A stretch of 64,000 nt of DNA, taken from positions 1 to 64,000 of the forward strand of contig CACKNC010000005.1 in NCBI GenBank assembly GCA_902601455.1, in the 5' to 3' direction. The stretch comes from an uncultured Alphaproteobacteria bacterium (lineage in GTDB: Bacteria > Pseudomonadota > Alphaproteobacteria > HIMB59 > GCA-002718135). Shown here in pieces: positions 17,890 through 26,175 of the stretch. The notes under the pieces are model-generated. The model saw only the letters and a list, made by a program, of their open reading frames with translations. It was not told the origin of the DNA and ran no database searches. Position 1 is the stretch's first letter, and the number at the start of each line of letters is the position of its first letter. The position numbers and the translations under genes are program-made.

Positions 17890-19038
17890 CTATATTTTAA
17901 ATCCACTTGCCTTAATAAATTTATATTTTTTTAATATTTTTTCACTCAATACAATTCCTAAACCATTTACCTCTTCATTTATAAGTATTTTTCCATTTTT
18001 AATTTCCATAATATCTCTGAATTCATGTTCAAGAAAACTTAGTCTTACATTTGGAATTTCAATAAAATCAATTTTTTTGTTAAATGCTGTTGCAAAGTGC
18101 AAATTAGAAATTAAAGAAATTTTGCTTCCCCATACATGAATTGCTATTTTGAAATTATTTATTTTTATATCATTCATCAGCTTGATAGCATCTATATAAC
18201 CACAATGAGTAACATCAGGTTGAAGATATTTTGAACAATTTAAATGCATTGCATTTTTAAATTCTTCATAAGAAGTAAATGATTCTCCAAAAGCTAAATG
18301 TGTTTTATGTGATTTTTGTAGTCGTGACATATCATATAAATTTAGAGGATTTAGTGGTTCCTCTATCCATAGAGGATACAAGGATTTTGTTATTTTTATA
18401 AATTCATATGCTTTTTTATAGCTCCACTTATTTTTGTGAGTTCCCATAATAGCATCAATCATCAAGTTATTATTTTTTCCTAATATATTTTTTGCTGATT
18501 TTATTCTTAAAAGATCTTTTTTTTGTGAATAATATCCAACTCTCATTTTATAAGACTTAAAACCCTGTTTTAATAAATACTCAACTTCTCTAGCTATTTC
18601 ATCTTCTTTAAAAATTACTGATCCTCCACTGCAATATGTTTTGATACCTATATGTTTGTTTTGTTGTGGTTTTAGTAATTTATAAATTGGTTTTTTAAAT
18701 AGCTTACCCAGTAAATCATAATATGCTATTTCCAATCCACTAATTACGCTTTTTACTAAACCAGTTGAGGCTATAAATGGTATTAATTTAATACTGTTTA
18801 TATCAAAGTTTTCATCAATTTTTTTTCCTAAAATCAATGGTTTTAAAAAATCAACAACATTTACTACAAGTTCTGGAGAATATATACCTGAGTAAGTTTC
18901 TCCTATTCCGTAAATATTTTTATTAGTTTTTAACTTTATTAATGCTATTGTTTTTACTGATTTTGGCTGACCATATACTTTTCCATTACCATAGTTTGAA
19001 GATACTAAGATCGTTTCAATTGAATTTATTTTAACCAT
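17890..19038 (-). CDS. Mandelate racemase/muconate lactonising (enolase superfamily) enzyme
   Basis: I choose the ATG at 19038; a TTG two codons upstream is also possible. The 382-residue protein has the N-terminal capping domain and the barrel with K164/R166 in YKMRVG, metal ligands D195 in LMIDAIMG, E226/E227 in WIEEPLNP and E252 in FGESF, then QPDVTHCG and the acid/base His301 in IAIHVWG. This residue set fits acid-sugar dehydratases and mandelate racemase-like enzymes, which abstract the alpha proton of a carboxylate. In this locus it may act on an aldonic or uronic acid feeding the adjacent dehydrogenase and CMP-acid synthetase. Substrate unknown. Confidence 0.78.
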   Translation of the reverse strand: MVKINSIETILVSSNYGNGKVYGQPKSVKTIALIKLKTNKNIYGIGETYSGIYSPELVVNVVDFLKPLILGKKIDENFDINSIKLIPFIASTGLVKSVISGLEIAYYDLLGKLFKKPIYKLLKPQQNKHIGIKTYCSGGSVIFKEDEIAREVEYLLKQGFKSYKMRVGYYSQKKDLLRIKSAKNILGKNNNLMIDAIMGTHKNKWSYKKAYEFIKITKSLYPLWIEEPLNPLNLYDMSRLQKSHKTHLAFGESFTSYEEFKNAMHLNCSKYLQPDVTHCGYIDAIKLMNDIKINNFKIAIHVWGSKISLISNLHFATAFNKKIDFIEIPNVRLSFLEHEFRDIMEIKNGKILINEEVNGLGIVLSEKILKKYKFIKASGFKI

Positions 19039-19112
19039 TACCAAATATTTTAAATAAACTTCTATTTTTTATAATATATATTATAGACATTTAATAATGT
19101 AATGAAAGAAGT

Positions 19113-20135
19113 ATGATGGAACAATATTTTTTTTTAGTTTTATTCAATATAATCGTATTTATTTTATTATATAAATTTTCAAGATCTTTTAACTTAACTG
19201 ATAAGCCTAATTTAAGAAAAATACATAGTGAACCCATACCTTTGATTGGTGGTTTAATAATTTATTTTAGTATCATATTCAGCATGTATTTATTTGAATA
19301 TCCTGAACAAATTAATTTAATAATTGTTTATTCTGGTATAATAGTTTTATCAGGTTTCTTAGATGATTTTTCTGAGTTAAAAGTCCAAACTAGAATAATA
19401 CTGATTTTTCTTGCTTCATATTTTTTAATTTCTGAAGGATTAATATTAACAAAAATTATTATTTCTGATCAATTGACTATAAATTTAGGTGCGTTTGGTC
19501 TAATTTTTACTGTTCTGTGTGTAGCTGGACTTACTAACGCATTTAATTTTCTTGATGGGTTAGATGGATTATTAATTTCACAAGTTATTCTGTCTTACGG
19601 ATTTTTATTAATTTATACATATTTATTTATAAATGATTTTTTTATATTAAATTTTTTTATAACAATATTCATCCTTTGTTTTTTTGGAATATTATATAAT
19701 TTTGGAATTTTTAAAAACTTAAAAATTTTTTTAGGTGATTCAGGCAGTACTTTTTTTGGTTTCTCTTTTGGTTTCCTGTTAATTTTTTTTTCAAATCAAG
19801 GAAATTTAATTCAATCTGATGTTTTAATTATTTGGACTGTTGCTTATCCAATAATGGATTTTACATCAACCGTCATAAGAAGAATAATGAATAAAAAAAA
19901 TCCATTTCAGCCTGATATGACTCATTTTCATCACTTATTACATAAATATAATGTTAATAAATATACTATTCTGACCATTATATCCTTAATTAGCTTATCA
20001 CTTGGAGTTTTAGGATATATAACAACTGTTTACTTAAATTCTTTAATTAGCTTAATAATATTTATTTTTATAACATTATTTTTTACTTTTTTTTCAATTA
20101 TGTTTAACAATTATTTAAAAAAATCTACAAAATAA
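19113..20135 (+). CDS. Polyprenyl-phosphate HexNAc-1-phosphate transferase (WecA/TagO family)
   Basis: 340 residues with about ten membrane segments and the cytoplasmic loop motifs of the family: KIHSEPIPLIGG near residue 30-41, LSGFLDDFSELK near 80-91 with the DD pair, NAFNFLDGLDGL near 143-154 and the C-terminal MTHFHHLLHK with the His-rich loop. It transfers a GlcNAc- or related sugar-1-phosphate from UDP to undecaprenyl phosphate and so starts glycan synthesis on the lipid carrier. It begins a plus-strand run with a methyltransferase-like gene and a polysaccharide deacetylase. Confidence 0.88.
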   Translation: MMEQYFFLVLFNIIVFILLYKFSRSFNLTDKPNLRKIHSEPIPLIGGLIIYFSIIFSMYLFEYPEQINLIIVYSGIIVLSGFLDDFSELKVQTRIILIFLASYFLISEGLILTKIIISDQLTINLGAFGLIFTVLCVAGLTNAFNFLDGLDGLLISQVILSYGFLLIYTYLFINDFFILNFFITIFILCFFGILYNFGIFKNLKIFLGDSGSTFFGFSFGFLLIFFSNQGNLIQSDVLIIWTVAYPIMDFTSTVIRRIMNKKNPFQPDMTHFHHLLHKYNVNKYTILTIISLISLSLGVLGYITTVYLNSLISLIIFIFITLFFTFFSIMFNNYLKKSTK

Positions 20136-20139
20136 ATAT

Positions 20140-20886
20140 ATGAAAATTAAAATTCCAAAAAAATTAAACAAAACACAAATAAATATATATTTTAAAAAGG
20201 TAGGATTAGATTATTTGATAAATCAAAAGAATTTTAATTCAGAACTTCTTAAACCTGATTTAAATGATTTATATTTTTTACATAATTTTATAATTGTTAA
20301 CAAAAGAATAAATATTTTAGAAATTGGTACCGGATATTCTTCTTTAGTCATATCTCATGCTCATAAAATGTTGATTGAAAAATATGGAAAAAAGATAAAA
20401 AATAATATTTACTTAACAGCAAATTATACAATATTAGATAATAGTAAAAAATACATAAATATATCAAAAAAAAGAAATAAACTAATAAACAATCCATTAC
20501 AAAACTTTAAGTTTAGCCAGGTTCAAATGACAGAATTCAATGGTAGATATTGCACTAAATTTATTAATTTCCCCAAAGTTAATCCAGAGTTTATTTATTT
20601 GGATGGTCCTAGTCAATATGGGGTAAAAAATAATAATAAATTTTCATTTAATATTGACTCAAAAGATCTTATGCCAATGTCATCTGATATATTAAAAATT
20701 GAAAATTTTTTTTCTTCTGGGACAATCATAATTTCAGATGGAAGAAGGGCAAATATTAATTTTTTAATGAATAATTTTCAGAGAAATTGGAAAATTAAAA
20801 ATATTGAAGATAGAAGTATTTTAATTTTAGTTGATGAACCATTGGGAAAAAAAAATAAAAAAAAACTAGAGTTTTATAAGTTTTAA
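20140..20886 (+). CDS. Class I methyltransferase-like protein
   Basis: 248 residues. ILEIGTGYSS at about residues 59-68 matches SAM-binding motif I, and EFIYLDGPSQYG at 150-161 resembles the acidic post-motif of O-methyltransferase-like proteins found in capsule loci. IIISDGRRAN near 195-204 could be the next strand. The substrate is unknown. The start ATG lies four bases after the stop of the wecA-like gene and its stop is two bases before the deacetylase start. Confidence 0.55.
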   Translation: MKIKIPKKLNKTQINIYFKKVGLDYLINQKNFNSELLKPDLNDLYFLHNFIIVNKRINILEIGTGYSSLVISHAHKMLIEKYGKKIKNNIYLTANYTILDNSKKYINISKKRNKLINNPLQNFKFSQVQMTEFNGRYCTKFINFPKVNPEFIYLDGPSQYGVKNNNKFSFNIDSKDLMPMSSDILKIENFFSSGTIIISDGRRANINFLMNNFQRNWKIKNIEDRSILILVDEPLGKKNKKKLEFYKF

Positions 20887-20888
20887 AA

Positions 20889-21818
20889 GTGCAAGATAAA
20901 TTAAATATTATAACTTACCATTATGTAAGAGATAGATCAAAAGATTTTCCTTTCTTAAATATTTTAAAGATTAAACACTTTAAACAACAGATAAAATATC
21001 TTTACAAAAATAAAAAAGTTTTATCACCAGAGGAAATTCACTATAGATTAAATAAAAAAATAAAGTTTAAATCAAGTGAGTACTGGTTAACTTTTGATGA
21101 TGGATACAAAGAGCATTCTGAAATAGTATTAAATATTTTGCAACATTATAAATTAAATGCATCTTTTTATCCAATGAATTTAATTAAAAGAAAAAATGTA
21201 ATGAAAGTAAATAAAATACAATTTATTCTATCAAAATTTAAAATTAGAGATAAATTATTATTGGAGATTAAAAAAAATTATTATGAATTTTTTAAGTCTA
21301 ACAAACCTCCACTATTTGAAAAATACATAAAACAAAAAAATATATTTAATGTTCGTGATGATCACGTTACAAGAAATATTAAATCCCTTCTAACTAGCGA
21401 ATTACCAATAAAAATTTCTGATAAAATAGTTGATAAACTTTTTAAAAAATATGTATCTAAAAATGAAAATGAGTTTGCCAAAAGATTATATTTGAATTTA
21501 AATGAATTAAAAAAAATTAAAAAATTTGGTAATGAAATTGGTGCTCATGGATTAACACACAAGAAACTAGAATTTTTATCATTTGAAAAGCAATATAAAG
21601 AAATTTCTAATTCTAAAAATTTTTTAAATCAAAAAAAACTCTTAAATGAAAACTATTGGTCATTTTGCTATCCTCATGGAAGTTATAATAAAAGTTCAAT
21701 AAAAATTTTAAAAGAACTAAACTGCAACTGCGCTCTAACCATCCAAAAAGCATCTTTTGATAGAAAGTATCCTTTTGAATTTCCAAGAATAGATACAAAT
21801 AATTTAGTTTATAAGTAA
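20889..21818 (+). CDS. Polysaccharide deacetylase (NodB homology domain)
   Basis: The 309-residue protein has the NodB motif WLTFDDGY with D70 and D71 and the zinc-binding pair H220 and H224 in GAHGLTHKKL. The C-terminal FCYPHGSYN is the next conserved motif. It hydrolyses N- or O-acetyl groups from a sugar polymer. No signal peptide is visible, so the domain may act in the cytoplasm or at the membrane face. The start is a GTG two bases after the upstream stop without a clear ribosome site. Its end overlaps the convergent GNAT-like gene by 15 bases. Confidence 0.82.
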   Translation: MQDKLNIITYHYVRDRSKDFPFLNILKIKHFKQQIKYLYKNKKVLSPEEIHYRLNKKIKFKSSEYWLTFDDGYKEHSEIVLNILQHYKLNASFYPMNLIKRKNVMKVNKIQFILSKFKIRDKLLLEIKKNYYEFFKSNKPPLFEKYIKQKNIFNVRDDHVTRNIKSLLTSELPIKISDKIVDKLFKKYVSKNENEFAKRLYLNLNELKKIKKFGNEIGAHGLTHKKLEFLSFEKQYKEISNSKNFLNQKKLLNENYWSFCYPHGSYNKSSIKILKELNCNCALTIQKASFDRKYPFEFPRIDTNNLVYK

Positions 21819-22799
21819 ATTTGGTCTGTCACTATCGGCATCACCTTTATGTAATTCATATTCATTTCTTGATTTAAAGCAAAAATATAAAGGTTGGTTA
21901 GTAACTCCTTCAAACGGCTCAAAATGATTAGGGATTACTTTTATTCCTTTTTTTAAATTGAAACCATTATTTTCTATATATTTCTCACTTCTACCTTTGT
22001 ACAAAAAATCAATATATTCAGAATTTTCTTTATATAACAAATTTCTAATTAGAATGCCTATATCCTCAGCTTTTTCCCAGTAACCAAAACTATCAATTAT
22101 CCTCAGAATAGATGTATCGAATAAAAAAATTTTTCTAAAAACTATTAGAAGTATATCTTCACCTCTTTTTTTTATATTTATAAACTTGTAATTATAGTAT
22201 GGATGATTTTCGTATCTATATTTAAAATAATTATAATTTTTAAAACTTTTTTTCTTTAAACTAAAAATATTTTTATTAATTCTATCTGTAACCTCTAAAG
22301 TATTTTTTTTTACTTTTTTAAACTTTTTGTTTACTAAATATTTTGATAATTTTGCTTTATGTATTTTATCATTTTTTATAAAATAATGCCTCATTTCACC
22401 AGTGTTAAATTCAAGTTTATTGTACAATTGCATAATATCTTTTGTTAATCCAATACCCCCAATTGAAATATTATCAGTGTTATTTAAAAAAAAATATATT
22501 AATTTTAATCCATAAATTTTATTAATTTCTTTACTTACACACCATATGCCCAGCCATATATTATCATCTTTTTTTTTTATTTTTTTATATGCATTAATTG
22601 AAATAAAACCAATTAATCCTAAAATCTTTTTTGTTTTATTTTCTAAAACTGCAAAAGAAATTTTATTTTTTTTGTTTGAAATATGCTGCCATTTAAGTAG
22701 CTTTTTATCTTTTGATAAAATGTGATTTTTTTTCCAATTATTATCTAAAAAATTACAAATCTTATTAATATCTTTTTGATCTGCAATTCTTACATTCAT
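21804..22799 (-). CDS. GNAT-fold acyltransferase-like protein
   Basis: 331 residues. The N-terminal 130 residues look like a GNAT fold: VRIADQKDINKICNFL, then ISFAVLENKTKKILGLIGF as strands 3 and 4, then IWCVSKEINKIYGLKLIYF where acetyl-CoA is bound. The rest may be a second, degenerate domain. It is the last gene of a seven-gene operon that contains an acyl carrier protein, so the acyl donor could be an acyl-ACP rather than acetyl-CoA (inference). The stop of the upstream SDR gene and the start here share one base (TAATG). Confidence 0.55.
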   Translation of the reverse strand: MNVRIADQKDINKICNFLDNNWKKNHILSKDKKLLKWQHISNKKNKISFAVLENKTKKILGLIGFISINAYKKIKKKDDNIWLGIWCVSKEINKIYGLKLIYFFLNNTDNISIGGIGLTKDIMQLYNKLEFNTGEMRHYFIKNDKIHKAKLSKYLVNKKFKKVKKNTLEVTDRINKNIFSLKKKSFKNYNYFKYRYENHPYYNYKFINIKKRGEDILLIVFRKIFLFDTSILRIIDSFGYWEKAEDIGILIRNLLYKENSEYIDFLYKGRSEKYIENNGFNLKKGIKVIPNHFEPFEGVTNQPLYFCFKSRNEYELHKGDADSDRPNLLIN

Positions 22800-23479
22800 T
22801 ACATATACCCGCCATCAACATTTATGATTGATCCTGTAGTATATTTAGAATTAATTATAAATTTAATTGCATTTGATAATGATTTGTAATCGCCTAAACT
22901 TCTTGTGTCCGTATTTCTGATGATATTTTTGTAATCTCTATCTTTTACTTCTTTTAAAAGATTCGTGTCAAATAATCCAAGGCTTAAATAGTTAGAAGTA
23001 ATTCCAAATTTTCCATATTCTTTTGATATACTTTTAGAATAACCTAAAGAAGCATATTTACTTATCATATAACCGCTTATTCCTGAGTCACCTTTTAAAG
23101 CTCTAGAGGAGCCTATAAAAATAATCCTACCCCAGTTATTTTTTATCATAATTGGCAATACTGATTTTACTATTTCATGGGATTTAAGAACTCCTTCATC
23201 TAATTCTTTGAGAATTTCTTTTCTTGACTTGTTAATAATTAAACTATCAATTGATACAGAATTAAAAAAAATTAATGTTATTTTATTAAATTTGGTTTCT
23301 AATATTTTTTTAACTTCACTTGTATTTTTATATTTAATTAATTTATATTCACTTATTTTGTGCTTTGAAGTAAAAGATGAAAATGGGTATATTTCATAGT
23401 TTTTAAATTGATTTTTAAAAGTGTTTCTCGCAATCTGAGAACCAGCTCCAAATATACATATGCAAGGTTTTATTGCCAT
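22799..23479 (-). CDS. SDR family oxidoreductase (FabG-like)
   Basis: 226 residues with GAGSQIA at 11-17 for the nucleotide and the catalytic S125, Y137, K141 (S-S-R and YMISK). The C-terminal TGSIINVDGGYM is typical of the family. It is somewhat short because the first strands are compact. Together with the neighbouring ketoacyl synthase and ACP it would reduce a 3-ketoacyl-ACP to a 3-hydroxyacyl-ACP. It overlaps the synthase gene by 10 bases. Confidence 0.8.
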   Translation of the reverse strand: MAIKPCICIFGAGSQIARNTFKNQFKNYEIYPFSSFTSKHKISEYKLIKYKNTSEVKKILETKFNKITLIFFNSVSIDSLIINKSRKEILKELDEGVLKSHEIVKSVLPIMIKNNWGRIIFIGSSRALKGDSGISGYMISKYASLGYSKSISKEYGKFGITSNYLSLGLFDTNLLKEVKDRDYKNIIRNTDTRSLGDYKSLSNAIKFIINSKYTTGSIINVDGGYM

Positions 23480-24420
23480 TTAAATAATAAGCTCCCCCAA
23501 GATAATCCAACTCCAAAACCGCTTAAACATACGATACTTTTTTTTTTAATTTCATTGTTTCTTTGATAATAACTTATCAAGAATGGTATTGAGCTAGAAA
23601 CTAAATTTCCAGTTAAATTAAAATAATTTGGAACTCTTTTTTCATCAATGTTTAATTTATCAATAATATTATTTATTACTATTTTACTAGCCTGATGTAA
23701 AAAAAATAAATTTGCATTTTCTAATCCTACGCTTTTGGTAATTTTTTTTATACTTTTTGGTATTTTGTTTATAGTAAATTGAAAAACATCATTCCCCTTC
23801 ATTTTTAAAGTGGGTTTTTTGAGGAGATCTGACTCAATTAAAATATTATTTAAGGAAATTTTGTCATAATTATTTCCATCATGCCCAAAATCATAAGATA
23901 TTAAATTTTCATTATTTTTTTTTAAAATTAAACTTGCACTTGCCCCGTCACTAAATATCAGGTTAGTTGACTGGTCATTTTTATTAATATATTTTGAGTA
24001 AGTCTCTGATGTTACTATTATTGCTGATTTATATTTAGTGGAATTAAAAAGAGAATTAATAATGAAAAGTGCATATGGATAACCTGAGCAAGACATTGAT
24101 AAAGTTGTAACAAACGTATCAGAATTTAAATTTAGCTCTGAGGCTAATTTTTCTGCAAAGCTTGGTATGTTATTGTTAGAGTCTTGAGTTATAAAAATTA
24201 ATATTTCTGGCTTAATTTTACTTTTTTTTATGACTCTTTTTGATACAATAAAAGCTAATTCTTTAAAATCTCTTTTTTTTTCTCTGTGAACAAATTTGAA
24301 ACCAGTTTTCTCAAGTACTTTATTACTTCTGTCTTTTCCATATTTATTTGAAAGAACATTTTTTAAATTTATTCTATCCTTACCAATTTCAGTTTCTATG
24401 CTATCTATGCAAAACCCCAT
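23470..24420 (-). CDS. 3-oxoacyl-ACP synthase III-like enzyme (FabH family)
   Basis: 316 residues, full length. The catalytic triad is intact: Cys111 in SMSCSGYP, His242 in FFLHQAS and Asn272 in NLTGN, almost the same numbering as E. coli FabH (112/244/274). FabH-type enzymes condense a starter acyl-CoA with malonyl-ACP, or act as acyl transferases. It lies 4 bases after a dedicated ACP gene and overlaps the SDR gene, separate from any general fatty-acid cluster, so it is more likely a specialised enzyme than the housekeeping one. Confidence 0.85.
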   Translation of the reverse strand: MGFCIDSIETEIGKDRINLKNVLSNKYGKDRSNKVLEKTGFKFVHREKKRDFKELAFIVSKRVIKKSKIKPEILIFITQDSNNNIPSFAEKLASELNLNSDTFVTTLSMSCSGYPYALFIINSLFNSTKYKSAIIVTSETYSKYINKNDQSTNLIFSDGASASLILKKNNENLISYDFGHDGNNYDKISLNNILIESDLLKKPTLKMKGNDVFQFTINKIPKSIKKITKSVGLENANLFFLHQASKIVINNIIDKLNIDEKRVPNYFNLTGNLVSSSIPFLISYYQRNNEIKKKSIVCLSGFGVGLSWGSLLFKWQ

Positions 24421-24424
24421 TTAT

Positions 24425-24646
24425 TTAGAGCTTTTCAATTTCTTCAACTATTTCTCTAACTGTAAACATTTCACTTAAGCCATTTATGCTCGATGCTTTA
24501 CCATTTGTTTCTTTATCTAGTGCACTAAGGATTGACAGTTGCCCCAGTGAGTCCCATTCTTCAATATTATCAGAAGAGTCATCAATACTTAATGAATCAA
24601 TCTCAAGTGCAATTCTAATTATTTCTATAATATTTTCTTTATTCAT
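24425..24646 (-). CDS. Acyl carrier protein
   Basis: 73 residues, small and acidic, with EWDSLGQLSIL carrying Ser33, the attachment site of the 4'-phosphopantetheine arm in the D-S-L motif. The sequence differs from a typical AcpP (which reads GADSLDTVE in this region), so it is a specialised carrier like those of polysaccharide or natural-product clusters. It lies between the PhyH dioxygenase gene (8-base overlap) and the ketoacyl synthase gene (4-base gap). Confidence 0.88.
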   Translation of the reverse strand: MNKENIIEIIRIALEIDSLSIDDSSDNIEEWDSLGQLSILSALDKETNGKASSINGLSEMFTVREIVEEIEKL

Positions 24647-25454
24647 AAGGTATTTTTATACTATTTAAATCTCTGTCACCATATTTATTTTGATCATGTC
24701 TCGTAAATAATGGATTAAAATATTTCTCACAACCTTCAAAATGATAATGAGTAACTTGGCTTAATCTAGATTTGCTTTTGTCTTTTATTTCACCAGCTCC
24801 ATGAAGAATATTTGCCGACCAAATCAAAAAATCACCTTTCATTAATTTTGGGGTATAAATTTCAAATTTTTTGTCGAGCATTACTTTTTTTATATACTCT
24901 TCATACTTTGTATAATTATTTTTAATATCTTTTTTATTTTTTGGAATATCTAAGCCTAAAGTATCTAACCATACATAAGGCAGTTTATTACTACCCGGAA
25001 CTATTGAAAGGGGTCCTGAAGATTCATCTATGTCTTCTAAAGCTGTCCAAACTCCTGCGAGATAGCCATCAGGCTTTGTTGCAAAATGAAAGTAATCACT
25101 ATGTAAAGGCTGTTCTGTCCCTTTTAAGAAATTAATTGTAGAAAACGGTATCGGCTTTCGAGAATAAAGAGATTTAAGTAAAAAAATAACATCTTCGTTT
25201 ATTGCTAATTTTTTTACCGAATCTATCTCTTTCCATATTTCTACTATTCTTGGACTTTCATTGTAATGGAAAATCTTTGGATTAGTTTTTATATCTCTCT
25301 TAGAATTTAAATGATTTTGAATCTTTAAATTTATATCATCAATTAATTTGTTGTCATTAATACTAGAAATTAAATAACCGTTATCTTCATAAAATTTAAT
25401 AGCTTTATCAAGATAAACTTTGTCATTTTTTATATTATTTAAATTTATTTTCAT
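24639..25454 (-). CDS. Phytanoyl-CoA dioxygenase (PhyH) family oxygenase
   Basis: 271 residues. The Fe(II) facial triad is visible as H118 and D120 in LHSDYFHF and H218 in ILHGAG; R230 in KSRLSQVTH is the likely 2-oxoglutarate anchor. These enzymes hydroxylate an unactivated C-H using O2 and 2-oxoglutarate. Position next to an ACP suggests an ACP-bound or sugar-linked substrate, but the family is broad. It overlaps the upstream methyltransferase gene by four bases (ATGA). Confidence 0.8.
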   Translation of the reverse strand: MKINLNNIKNDKVYLDKAIKFYEDNGYLISSINDNKLIDDINLKIQNHLNSKRDIKTNPKIFHYNESPRIVEIWKEIDSVKKLAINEDVIFLLKSLYSRKPIPFSTINFLKGTEQPLHSDYFHFATKPDGYLAGVWTALEDIDESSGPLSIVPGSNKLPYVWLDTLGLDIPKNKKDIKNNYTKYEEYIKKVMLDKKFEIYTPKLMKGDFLIWSANILHGAGEIKDKSKSRLSQVTHYHFEGCEKYFNPLFTRHDQNKYGDRDLNSIKIPYE

Positions 25455-26170
25455 TTTTGATTAGCCATATATACAGAAGTCCAAAAAAAAATCGATCCGA
25501 ATTTTTCTTCAAAATCAATAATATTATCTTTTCTTAATTTTGACAAATAGTCAAATTTATTTTGCAAATTTATAGGTGCAGGCCAAAATGATTTACCAAT
25601 AAGTTTTATATTAAATATCTTATTTGCATAATCTAGAGCTTTCTTGTGATTACTTACTGAGAGTATTGGGAAAAAAATAACACCATTACTGTTTAAGTGA
25701 TTTTTGGAATCATTTAAAAATCTTTTTAATAATTCAAATCCATCCTTATCCTCACTTGGAATGGAGTTGTTGAACCAATCAGTTTCTTCTGTCAAATATG
25801 AGGATACTCCAGATATATCATTAATTATTAAATCAAATTTTTCTTTACGTTTCAACCACTCATCAAAGATATTTGATTTATAAATATTAATATTTAAATT
25901 AAAATTATCGAAATTTTCTTTACTGTCTAATAATGCTCCTTCATCCAAATCAGATGCATAAAATGTGTTGTTTGGAAATTTTTGATTTAATAATATTGTT
26001 AAAATACCACAACCGCATCCAAGATCTAAAATTTTTTTCTTCTTTAAATTATCTGAATTTAAAAGTTCTTTAATAATACTTGAGTACATTACTCTTGAAG
26101 TTTCAGTTGGTTTAAATGAATTTTTAAAATTTATTTTACTTAAAATGTTCTTATACTCTTTCAAGCTCAT
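25451..26170 (-). CDS. Class I SAM-dependent methyltransferase (PrmA/RsmC-like fold)
   Basis: 239 residues. KILDLGCGCGILT at residues 46-58 is motif I, FYASDLDEGAL follows as motif II, and LIINDISG stands where N-methyltransferases have NPPY. The altered motif IV speaks against rRNA or protein N-methylation, and the cluster context suggests a small-molecule substrate. It starts with ATG 5 bases after the aminotransferase stop and overlaps the PhyH gene by four bases. Confidence 0.68.
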   Translation of the reverse strand: MSLKEYKNILSKINFKNSFKPTETSRVMYSSIIKELLNSDNLKKKKILDLGCGCGILTILLNQKFPNNTFYASDLDEGALLDSKENFDNFNLNINIYKSNIFDEWLKRKEKFDLIINDISGVSSYLTEETDWFNNSIPSEDKDGFELLKRFLNDSKNHLNSNGVIFFPILSVSNHKKALDYANKIFNIKLIGKSFWPAPINLQNKFDYLSKLRKDNIIDFEEKFGSIFFWTSVYMANQK

Positions 26171-26175
26171 CTATA

